A DNA stretch of 45,466 nucleotides from an uncultured Granulosicoccaceae bacterium (GTDB lineage: Bacteria; Pseudomonadota; Gammaproteobacteria; Granulosicoccales; Granulosicoccaceae): assembly GCA_938028465.1 (NCBI GenBank), contig CALJAA010000007.1, positions 1 through 45,466 on the forward strand, given 5' to 3'. Position numbers and translations under genes: made by a program. Below are positions 1-7,288 of this stretch, piece after piece. The notes beneath the pieces are model-generated. The model worked only from the letters and a program-made list of their open reading frames with translations. It was not told the origin of the DNA and searched no databases. Every line of letters starts with the position of its first letter. The stretch's first letter is position 1.

Positions 1-74
1 AGTAAGCACACGCTCTATATCTCTACGCCGCTCCGGTTATCCCCGAAACTGCATAGTGTCATCGCCGCGTTTCT

Positions 75-175
75 GCCATCCCCGCGATTTCTTTGTCACC
101 CCTACGGTTTCTCTGTCATCCCCGCGTAGGCGGGGATGACAAAGAAATCGCGGGGACGACAGAGAAACGGTGGGG
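75..175. repeat. Cluster of interleaved inverted repeats
   Basis: A perfect palindrome with 11-base arms (115-125 and 130-140, loop GTAG) sits at the centre and extends imperfectly to about 105-150. Around it, 75-98 is the inverse of 137-160 (22 of 24 bases) and 99-117 is nearly the inverse of 158-175. The arms share the core CATCCCCGCG. The order of the outer arms (A, B, then A', B') is interleaved, not nested, so it looks like several copies of a REP-like unit inserted side by side. Unpaired fragments with the same GTCATCCCCA flavour occur near 9203-9230. It may be a dispersed genomic repeat; no transposase is nearby. Confidence 0.75.
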
Positions 176-273
176 ATAACTGGCGCAAGCATCCAAAAAA
201 ACGACATTTTGTTGACTAATTTAATCCCGAATTACTTGAATTGGTTGACTATTGTGCAGTTGGTAAAGATTTA

Positions 274-302
274 TTGACGACCTCCAAAGTACCTACTATT
301 AA
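274..302 (+). promoter_or_regulatory. Candidate sigma70 promoter for the first LysM gene
   Basis: TTGACG at 274-279 and TATTAA at 297-302 are separated by 17 bases, giving a plausible housekeeping promoter about 115 bases before the ATG at 418. The rest of the 417 bases before the first gene holds the inverted-repeat cluster at 75-175 and no convincing open reading frame. This is pattern matching only. Confidence 0.35.
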
Positions 303-417
303 ATTAAGTGTCATGTTCGGCAGTGGAATGACACGCGAGGCGCAGATCACGCGGTTTTCACTGTTCGACATTCCCTAATTGGTACGAAGCAAAACAGGCG
401 CCCGAGGTTATAACTTA

Positions 418-1977
418 ATGACTCCATATTCACGAAAATTATTACAAACTGGCGGTGCATTTATCGCTATCAGCATGCTCAGCGCATGCAGCACCACATC
501 TGGTCCAGCCGGCGGATTTATGGAAACGCTAGGTGATGTAGGCGCTAAAACCATGGAGTTAGGCGGAAGGGCGTTGGCTGGCACAGCAGATTTCCTGCAT
601 CTTCACGACGAAGCTGAAGCTCACGGTGGCGCTTCTCGATCAGACGTCGCTCAAGCAGGTATTGATTCAGACATCTTGCAAACGGAAGCCTTAGATGGCG
701 AGCTAGATATGGCTCTGATGGAAACAGAAACGACACTGCTAGACGGCGATGTCATCGTTGAAGCGGCAGAATCTAACATCATCGTTAGAGAGCCTCTTGA
801 TGAAACACTTCAAGGCACCCTGGAAGGTACTAATCTAGTCGACAATACAGAATTGGGTCTGGAATCAGAATCAACGCTAACAATGGCTACACCTGACCCA
901 CTAGCGATTGATCCACTGGCTAACCCTGATCCGCTAGCGCCAATCGAGCTTGCTGCAACTACGGCAACTCCAGTACCTGCATCTGCTAGCAGCGCACAGA
1001 GCGTTGCCACTTCAGATTTAATTCACGAAGTACAAGCTAAAGAGAACTTGTGGGACATCGCTAAAAGTACAACAGGTGATGCGAATAACTGGCACGTACT
1101 TGCAGACATCAACAATCTTGCACCAAACGCATCTGTGTTCCCTGGTCAGGAGCTCACTATTCCTGCTGACATGATCAAGCCCGGATACTTAAAAGGGACT
1201 AGCTTAAATACCGCAGCGGCTACAGCGGCGCAAGACACCGTAGTTACAGCAGCATCAACTGAAACTAAGCGCTTAGTTATTCCAGCAGAAGGTGTTCAAG
1301 CAGACGCAGACGCACCTATGGTCGACATCACTGCTGATGCACAACAGTTTAAGGTTGGCCCAGGCGAGTCTCTTTGGAACTTCGCTAAGCGTACAACTGG
1401 TGATGCGACTAACTGGAAAACAATTGCTGCACAAAATAACTTTACTGAGAAGCAGGCAACTAGCGTATACCCTGGTCAGTCAGTTTATGTACCAAGCAGC
1501 TTGGTCAAGAGCATCGATGGTGGCGACAATGCAGTAGTTGCAGCAGCTCCTGCTAAGCAAGTAGTTAAAACTGAAATTGCTGCAGCTCCTAAGGCCAACG
1601 ATACTGATACTGACGCCTTAGAGGCAGCCGCGGCTGTGCTGGCATCAAGCGCAAGCATTCTTGATGACAAAGCACCGATCAAAATCGTAGAAGCGAAATT
1701 TCAAGAGTCAGAAGTTGCGATTGCAACGCCCGAAGTTGAAACGGCTCAAATCGCTGTGGAAGCTAAGCAGCAAATTACCGACAATGCAGCTCAACAAATT
1801 ATGGTTAGCGGCACTTACTACCCTAAAGCGATCTACAACGAAGCTGATTTCTCTTCAAGCTTGTTGATGCGAGTGTCCCCTGGAACTCAGCTATCCGTAT
1901 CAAAGGCTGTTGGCCCTTGGTATCAAGTAATGACAGAAAAAGGTGTAGGTTACGTACACGCTAGAGACATTAGATAA
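418..1977 (+). CDS. LysM-domain lipoprotein with C-terminal SH3-like domain
   Basis: This 519-residue envelope protein probably binds peptidoglycan. The ATG at 418 is chosen because GAGG lies 10 bases upstream and the protein then begins with a lipoprotein signal ending in the lipobox LSAC; an in-frame TTG at 379 would put 13 extra residues before the signal. An acidic, Ala-rich linker follows. Two LysM domains lie at about residues 201-251 and 309-361, each with the TTGDANNW/TTGDATNW pattern and a closing PGQ. A bacterial SH3-like module (SGTYYPKAIYNE onwards) fills about 461-519. The next gene is a shorter paralogue with the same end module. A cell-wall sensor or scaffold role is inferred; no catalytic domain is visible. 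Confidence 0.85.
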   Translation: MTPYSRKLLQTGGAFIAISMLSACSTTSGPAGGFMETLGDVGAKTMELGGRALAGTADFLHLHDEAEAHGGASRSDVAQAGIDSDILQTEALDGELDMALMETETTLLDGDVIVEAAESNIIVREPLDETLQGTLEGTNLVDNTELGLESESTLTMATPDPLAIDPLANPDPLAPIELAATTATPVPASASSAQSVATSDLIHEVQAKENLWDIAKSTTGDANNWHVLADINNLAPNASVFPGQELTIPADMIKPGYLKGTSLNTAAATAAQDTVVTAASTETKRLVIPAEGVQADADAPMVDITADAQQFKVGPGESLWNFAKRTTGDATNWKTIAAQNNFTEKQATSVYPGQSVYVPSSLVKSIDGGDNAVVAAAPAKQVVKTEIAAAPKANDTDTDALEAAAAVLASSASILDDKAPIKIVEAKFQESEVAIATPEVETAQIAVEAKQQITDNAAQQIMVSGTYYPKAIYNEADFSSSLLMRVSPGTQLSVSKAVGPWYQVMTEKGVGYVHARDIR

Positions 1978-1994
1978 GTCTTTCTAATCTCTGG

Positions 1995-2034
1995 AAAAAC
2001 CCGGCGCTGAGCAATCAGCACCGGGTTTTTTTTT
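1995..2034 (+). terminator. Rho-independent terminator after the first LysM gene
   Basis: CCCGG and GCTGA pair with TCAGC and CCGGG across a GCAA loop with one C-A mismatch, followed by nine T residues. It ends the transcript of the upstream LysM lipoprotein gene, so the second LysM gene needs its own promoter. Confidence 0.9.
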
Positions 2035-2216
2035 GCCCATCAAAAAGCCCCTCGCCTCAAAACCATTGGTAATTGTTGCTTGCTCAGCGGCTCAACTCAG
2101 GTTAATTTGGCATTTGTACACGAAACTGCCGATTGGCTCACATTACAAACCTGTTCGCGAGTTCAGCATCGCATCACGCCGCTCGATAAATATAATAACT
2201 GCAACGGTGTAATTTA

Positions 2217-2879
2217 ATGAACATCAAACTTAGTACACGCATATTAATCGTGGCTGCATTGGCAGCGGCACTGTCCGCCTGTGGAAGCAAAGGGCGCACA
2301 ACATCCTCTGCGAGTAGCACGGCTCCTGTTGCGCCTTCGATGGAAGTGATCGTGCATACAGTCAGGAGCGGCGATCGACTAAGTGACATCGCTCAGCAAT
2401 ATACGGGTGTTGCTGAAAACTGGCGCAGTATTGCTGCGTTTAATGAAATCAGTAACCCCCGCAGATTACGCGTGGGCACGACGATCGAAATCCCAATGTC
2501 GATGGCACCGGGCTATGTGGACAATCGCGCCACTGCCAGCAGAAATTCTGTACCCAGCAAACCAACGCCCAGCGAGCCTGAGGCTGATATTGCAGCTGTT
2601 GTGGTAAAGCCGGTTAACGACAATCGAAACTTTGAGCTCAAGCCACTACCCACAGATCAGACACAACGCGCCAGCACAGCCAGCGCTTACATCAAAGTCG
2701 TCGGTTCTTACTACCCAAAAGGCGTCTACAGCCAACCTGCTCCTTACTCCACCCTATTGTTAAGAGTTGCCCCCGGCACATTGTTTGAATTTGACCGTAA
2801 GGTCAACGACTGGTACAAAGTCAACACAGACAAGGGCGCGGGCTACATACGCGCTGTAGATGGTTTAATTATCGAGTAA
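2217..2879 (+). CDS. Short LysM lipoprotein, paralogue of the preceding gene
   Basis: This 220-residue protein has a lipoprotein signal with lipobox LSAC near residue 21, one LysM domain at about residues 46-95 (HTVRSGDRLSDIAQQYTG, closing in IEIP) and an SH3-like module at about 158-220 (GSYYPKGVYSQP, then YKVNTDKGAGYI). The end module matches that of the upstream protein closely, so the two genes look like a tandem duplication with loss of one LysM domain here. No strong Shine-Dalgarno is visible, but the ATG directly precedes the signal peptide. Its stop lies 8 bases before sixA, suggesting co-transcription. The role at the cell wall is inferred from the domains. Confidence 0.85.
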   Translation: MNIKLSTRILIVAALAAALSACGSKGRTTSSASSTAPVAPSMEVIVHTVRSGDRLSDIAQQYTGVAENWRSIAAFNEISNPRRLRVGTTIEIPMSMAPGYVDNRATASRNSVPSKPTPSEPEADIAAVVVKPVNDNRNFELKPLPTDQTQRASTASAYIKVVGSYYPKGVYSQPAPYSTLLLRVAPGTLFEFDRKVNDWYKVNTDKGAGYIRAVDGLIIE

Positions 2880-2887
2880 CCCGAATC

Positions 2888-3382
2888 ATGAAACTGCTTA
2901 CTCTGGTTAGGCACGCGAAGTCGAGTTGGCAGGATCAAGATAGTAGCGATCACGATCGCTCTTTAAATAGTCGAGGCTTGAACGATTCGCCTGTCATGGC
3001 GCAACGATTACGGCAACAGGGTTCATTGCCAGATCGTATCCTTTGTAGCTCCTCTAAACGCACCCGCGAGACCTGTGATATTTTTCTAGCGGCTTGGAAT
3101 ATGCAGCGCGATGCAGTGGCATACGAAGAAGCGCTGTATTTAGCGGCTACCGGCACGCTTCAAAGCCAAATAGAAACTACAGCAGATGACGTCGATCACT
3201 TAATGCTGATTGCACATAATCCTGGCCTAGAGCAACTCGCTCAGATACTTCATCCAAATGCCCCCAAAACACTCCCCACTTGCGCCATGGTGCAATTCGA
3301 GCTTGATCAATCAGATTTTTCCTTGGGCAACGCCAGCGCTATAAATCTGACTTGGTACGACTTTCCTAAAAACTCTGCTTAA
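2888..3382 (+). CDS. sixA: SixA-type phosphohistidine phosphatase
   Basis: A 164-residue protein of the histidine phosphatase superfamily. The catalytic RHAKSSW motif is at residues 8-14, with His9 the expected nucleophile, and the second conserved histidine lies in LIAHNPGLEQL. The length fits the small cytoplasmic SixA class; in E. coli, SixA removes phosphate from histidine residues of phosphotransfer proteins, including the nitrogen phosphotransferase system. It starts 8 bases after the LysM lipoprotein gene. Its stop codon overlaps by 4 bases the stop of the small minus-strand gene that follows. The physiological substrate here is not shown by the sequence. Confidence 0.9.
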   Translation: MKLLTLVRHAKSSWQDQDSSDHDRSLNSRGLNDSPVMAQRLRQQGSLPDRILCSSSKRTRETCDIFLAAWNMQRDAVAYEEALYLAATGTLQSQIETTADDVDHLMLIAHNPGLEQLAQILHPNAPKTLPTCAMVQFELDQSDFSLGNASAINLTWYDFPKNSA

Positions 3383-3594
3383 CGCTCAATTTTGGTCAAG
3401 ACTATTGAAGGCGTATCGCCTTGGCGGTAGTAGATCGGGTGATTTTGAATATCAATAAGGGCTGCATCACGGGCGGAAGCCGAGTCATACCAACGCTCCC
3501 CTTGCCAATCATCACCTAATAAATGTGGCGCTGCCATCGGATCGTTTTCGGGCAATTGGATCGAAATACCGAATTTTTTGTTTGTGTCAGTCAT
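3379..3594 (-). CDS. Small protein of unknown function
   Basis: A 71-residue soluble protein (start MTDTNKKFGISIQLPEN) rich in acidic and aromatic residues, with no signal peptide and no family that I recognise. The ATG at 3594 is preferred because CGAG lies about 8 bases upstream; an in-frame ATG at 3657 has no ribosome-binding site and would add 21 residues. It converges on sixA with a 4-base overlap of stop codons. Its middle (LLGDDWQGERWYDSASARDAAL) looks like a compact folded domain. Function is unknown. Confidence 0.6.
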   Translation of the reverse strand: MTDTNKKFGISIQLPENDPMAAPHLLGDDWQGERWYDSASARDAALIDIQNHPIYYRQGDTPSIVLTKIER

Positions 3595-3705
3595 TAAAAT
3601 CTCGTTGGTAAAGAGCTTGTCACGCTCGATAATGGGTAGGAAGCGCCGTTCACCCATTTAAATAGATACACTATATACAGCCACTCATCTTTGGAATGAT
3701 CTGCC

Positions 3706-4035
3706 ATGAAACCCATTTTACTCATAGCCTGCGTGTTATTGCTGGCAAGCTGTACACAAGAATCCCAAAACAAAATCGGCCGAGCCGTACAAAACTGGAC
3801 CGGCACCAATGGTGTGCTCGAAGTCTACGCAGGCGACAAACTCGTTAAACGCTTTATGCAAATAGACAAACTATCAACCGCCAGTGGCACAAGCTCAGGT
3901 GTTGATCGCCCCTATCGGTTCGGTTACGGCATCATGGATACCAACCTAAACGGTATCTCAGATGACGGTGAAAAAAAGGTGTATTTCGAATTTAGTGATT
4001 ACTCAACTTCTTATGTGTTCTTCGAAAGCCCATAA
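3706..4035 (+). CDS. Small lipoprotein of unknown function
   Basis: A 109-residue protein with a lipoprotein signal and lipobox LASC (Cys16). The mature part has a beta-rich look and an acidic stretch MDTNLNGISDDGE that resembles a calcium-binding loop (DTNLNGISDDGE has Asp/Asn at alternating positions). It is divergent from the small minus-strand gene upstream, with about 111 bases between the starts. No family is recognised; an envelope location is inferred from the lipobox. Confidence 0.65.
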   Translation: MKPILLIACVLLLASCTQESQNKIGRAVQNWTGTNGVLEVYAGDKLVKRFMQIDKLSTASGTSSGVDRPYRFGYGIMDTNLNGISDDGEKKVYFEFSDYSTSYVFFESP

Positions 4036-4168
4036 CGCACAGATTATGCGCTAAGTCAGTCAATTTAATGCTATCTAATCAAACATTTATTGACTTCTGC
4101 TGAGTCACTACTAATCTTTTGTCACGTGCTCCGGTAATACTTGGTGTCACGTTCTCACCCCCAAATTC

Positions 4169-4198
4169 AGGGCTCGTCCTGCGAGCCCTATTTTTTTA
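4169..4198 (+). terminator. Rho-independent terminator before ibaG
   Basis: A perfect 8-bp stem, AGGGCTCG pairing with CGAGCCCT over a 5-base loop, is followed by ATTTTTTTAT. It lies 130 bases after the small lipoprotein gene and 70 bases before ibaG. It may end the lipoprotein transcript or a short independent RNA. Confidence 0.85.
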
Positions 4199-4270
4199 TC
4201 TCAAGCACACTTCCTAAAGTCTTTCCAAGCAACAAGATTGCCCTTAGGCGATATTGGGTATACTCAGCGT

Positions 4271-4537
4271 ATGAGTAATCAAAGCAATGTAGTACGTATG
4301 GATTATTTCAATGGCTTAGTCGAAAAAGCCATCGAAGGGTCTGAAGCGAATATCGTCGGTGACGGCAGCAAATTTGAAGCGCAAATCATTAGTGACAAAT
4401 TTGAAGGTCTTACGCCTGTGCAGCGTCACAAGCTGGTTTATGCGGTGCTCGACGATCACATTAAATCAGGCGCTATCCACGCACTAACCATAAAAGCATT
4501 CACTAAAAGTGAGTGGGCAGCCAAAAATCCTGGGTAA
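4271..4537 (+). CDS. ibaG: BolA/IbaG family protein
   Basis: An 88-residue BolA-family protein. The VGDGSKFE segment and the C-terminal HALTIKAFTKSEW match the IbaG (YrbA) branch. These proteins partner with monothiol glutaredoxins in iron-sulfur cluster handling and acid-stress responses. The ATG at 4271 is chosen because GGG lies about 12 bases upstream and the length fits IbaG; a TTG at 4238 would add 11 residues unlike the family, and an ATG at 4298 is a shorter alternative. In E. coli ibaG lies beside the mla lipid-transport genes, but no mla gene is seen here. Confidence 0.85.
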   Translation: MSNQSNVVRMDYFNGLVEKAIEGSEANIVGDGSKFEAQIISDKFEGLTPVQRHKLVYAVLDDHIKSGAIHALTIKAFTKSEWAAKNPG

Positions 4538-4706
4538 GTACACCTCGTATTTAATCCACTAACTCAGGCCATCTGCCCCCTCTTACGAAGTTAAGTGTGG
4601 GCTTCAGCGGTAAGTGCGCCCCACAACACACCGGATTTCCCCGTTTTTTTGGCAAGCAAACGTTTTTGTGCGACCATCGTTTACCGGCATTGACATAGGG
4701 ACAAAC

Positions 4707-6047
4707 ATGCGCGCGCTCATCACAGTACTTCTATCAGCAGCAGTCACGCTTCTGGCCAGCTGCAGCTCCGATAACAAAAAAGCCGATACACTCGCATTAG
4801 ATGACCCGTTAAATTGTAGCGTTGCATCGTTAAATGCTTGGGTTGATTTCAACATGCGAGATTATTATTACTTCGCAGACCAAGTGCCCGTCGTAAACCT
4901 TGCAGATTACGATTCACCCGAGAAGCTGATCAAAGATCTGCGCGTGTTGCCTAACGATCGCTTCAGTTACGTCACGACCATCCAAAGCAACAATGATTTT
5001 TTTGAGGCAGGGGTTACCTACGACTTAGGCTTTCGCTGGAAGCGAGGCAGCGAAAATGAACCACGCGTATCAATCATCTATCCTGGCGGCCCGTTCGATC
5101 TTGCTGGTATTAATCGCGGTGACATCATATTAACTTTCAATGGCAAAGCTTGGGACGATTTAGATAACCCCGAGTATTTTGAAGCTCTTGGCACAGAAGA
5201 CAACCCCGGTGTCACTACGTGGGTATTTCAAGATGCCATTACCAATCAAGAAAAAACCGTCAACTTACAAGAAGCCAGATACGATCTTAAAACCGTATTT
5301 CACCATCAAACGTTTAGCACACCCGCAATCGACGGCAACATCGGCTACATGTACTTATCAAGCTTTATAGAAAACACGGAAGCTGAACTCAATACCGTTT
5401 TTACTGAGTTTAAAGACAACAACGTTCAAGAACTCATTCTCGACCTTCGCTACAACGGTGGTGGCAGAACCCGCATTGCACGAATGCTGGCTAGCCTTAT
5501 TGCAGGCCCAGACACCGACGATGAGCTACTAATCGAATATCGATACAACGGCAAATACGATCCTAATTTTGTTAGGAGAAATTTCAGCAACGAACCAAAC
5601 GCGCTCAACCTTAAGCGAGTGATTGTTCTTACAACAGGAAGCACAGCATCGTCTTCGGAGATAGTTATCAATTCGCTGAAACCTTACGTGGATGTTGTCA
5701 CCATTGGTTCGCGTACCGTTGGCAAACCTTACATCTCGTTCTCAGAAGAAAAATGCGACCGTAGTATGAACGCCATTTACGCAGAAGGCTTTAATGCCAA
5801 TGGGGTAAGCGTATTAGGCGGCATCGAGGCGAGCTGTGGAGCCACCGACAATCCGGTTCAAGATTACCCGGTCAGTGACATCGTAAACAACACTGACGAG
5901 GTCGACTCAATGATCGGCGCAGCTATCGACTACCTCAACACAGGCGCTTGTGAAGTGCCGGTCACGATAGCAGCAAGCCTGCGTTCAACACCTGGCGGGC
6001 CAACCGCAGGTTTGGGCACCGGGCCAGCACTGGGCGACGGCTTCTAG
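4707..6047 (+). CDS. S41 (C-terminal processing) family protease lipoprotein
   Basis: A 446-residue serine protease with a lipoprotein signal (lipobox LLASC) and the ATG at 4707 preceded by AGGGA. A PDZ-like segment (GGPFDLAGINRGDIILTFNG) lies at about residues 126-150. The S41 core follows, with LILDLRYNGGG and the catalytic serine in GSTASSSE (Ser315). Lys340 in VGKP is 25 residues later, the spacing expected for the Ser/Lys dyad of Prc/CtpA proteases. It probably faces the periplasm and trims or degrades envelope proteins. It stands alone between ibaG and an unknown gene. The C-terminal Pro/Gly tail after the core is unusual. Confidence 0.85.
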   Translation: MRALITVLLSAAVTLLASCSSDNKKADTLALDDPLNCSVASLNAWVDFNMRDYYYFADQVPVVNLADYDSPEKLIKDLRVLPNDRFSYVTTIQSNNDFFEAGVTYDLGFRWKRGSENEPRVSIIYPGGPFDLAGINRGDIILTFNGKAWDDLDNPEYFEALGTEDNPGVTTWVFQDAITNQEKTVNLQEARYDLKTVFHHQTFSTPAIDGNIGYMYLSSFIENTEAELNTVFTEFKDNNVQELILDLRYNGGGRTRIARMLASLIAGPDTDDELLIEYRYNGKYDPNFVRRNFSNEPNALNLKRVIVLTTGSTASSSEIVINSLKPYVDVVTIGSRTVGKPYISFSEEKCDRSMNAIYAEGFNANGVSVLGGIEASCGATDNPVQDYPVSDIVNNTDEVDSMIGAAIDYLNTGACEVPVTIAASLRSTPGGPTAGLGTGPALGDGF

Positions 6048-6193
6048 CACACGCCTGTCAGCCGCCTATTAGCTATGTTGTCGCGTTGTAATCCGTCATG
6101 CGCGCGCCAACAATAGGCCAACGCGTCGGTATCAAGCCCTTGCGGCTGTAATGGCCCGAAAATCGCTTCCCTTGGATCAACTACCTGATCCTA

Positions 6194-7150
6194 ATGATGG
6201 GAACGACCGTGGAAGCTGCAGCAAAACCTGAAAACGATACGCTAGAAAAACCTTGGATCCAGGGTTTGAGCGCCGTATTGGATCTTACCGACCGACGTAA
6301 CAATCCTCGTTTGCGTACAACGATGTCGTGCAATTTTAAGCAAAATCGTATCGCGTTTTTCTTGCCACCAGAAATGGCATCCTTGCAGCCAGAAAACTTG
6401 CGCTACATGCACAGGATTGCAAAAAAACACAACTGCCGGTTGATTGAAGACCGCAGAAACGTAAACGTACAGCCCATCATCGAACAACGCAGCCTTGATA
6501 CGAATGCAATGACTCTAGGCATCAGCATGCTGCTAAAGCAGGCTGGCATGCCTGGCGCCGCCCCAGAGCCTTCAAAACCTCATCGTCTACATCCGGACAA
6601 TTTACACATCGACGTAGCTGAGTTGATTTCGATGGCATCGTTTGCAGCACCGACGTCTAAAAGAATCGTACTGCTACCGAATCAATTTATAGTTGATGTA
6701 CTCGATAACGAGACAAGCCCAATTGTGGGTTACGCCTGCAAGCTAGTAACAGCCGATGCCGTTACAACTTTAGCGTACTTTGATTCGGCGCATTTTCGAG
6801 CGGTGGGTTATCACGCTGGCAGCCAATTTGTTATGCATGTGTTTTTAGCCGGAGGCCCTCTGCATTCACCCCAGATTTGGTCTAGCCCAAATACCATCAG
6901 CAATGACAACTTCAGGTTTCAACTATTTAAGAGCACACACCTAGGCCATGACTTTGGCTTAATGTACAAAACACTGTATCTAGATTTAGACAACGTAGCT
7001 GAAAGTGCTACGAAGCTTAGATCTAAGCCGAAAGAAAAAGCAAAATCGACCACTAAATCAAAGGCCAAAGACAAGGCTAAACCAAAGAAAAATAAACACA
7101 AAGCCGCGAAAGCCAAGAAAAAAGCTCGAGGCAAGAATAAGGGCAAGTAG
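6194..7150 (+). CDS. Unknown protein with a Lys/Ala-rich C-terminal tail
   Basis: A 318-residue soluble protein with no signal peptide. Residues 1-270 look globular but match no family that I recognise. Residues from about 275 to the end are almost entirely Lys, Ala, Arg, Ser and Thr, as in histone-H1-like or RNA-binding tails. Two adjacent ATG codons (6194 and 6197) are possible starts and neither has a clear ribosome-binding site. The gene lies 138 bases before uup on the same strand. Nucleic-acid binding by the tail is inferred from composition only. Confidence 0.65.
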   Translation: MMGTTVEAAAKPENDTLEKPWIQGLSAVLDLTDRRNNPRLRTTMSCNFKQNRIAFFLPPEMASLQPENLRYMHRIAKKHNCRLIEDRRNVNVQPIIEQRSLDTNAMTLGISMLLKQAGMPGAAPEPSKPHRLHPDNLHIDVAELISMASFAAPTSKRIVLLPNQFIVDVLDNETSPIVGYACKLVTADAVTTLAYFDSAHFRAVGYHAGSQFVMHVFLAGGPLHSPQIWSSPNTISNDNFRFQLFKSTHLGHDFGLMYKTLYLDLDNVAESATKLRSKPKEKAKSTTKSKAKDKAKPKKNKHKAAKAKKKARGKNKGK

Positions 7151-7288
7151 GCTCCTCAGCGTTAGCATACAACCATGCACTAGCAAAGCCATGCATACCT
7201 AGCACACGCACAGGCTTTTGCTCCGATTGTCGGCCCAAAGGGGCTAGACGGGTTACACTTGCGCTCTTCCAATTAGCGCAACTATCAC

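Noticed and set aside
379-417. Upstream TTG start for the first LysM gene
   Set aside because: It would put 13 polar residues before the lipoprotein signal; the ATG at 418 has a ribosome-binding site.
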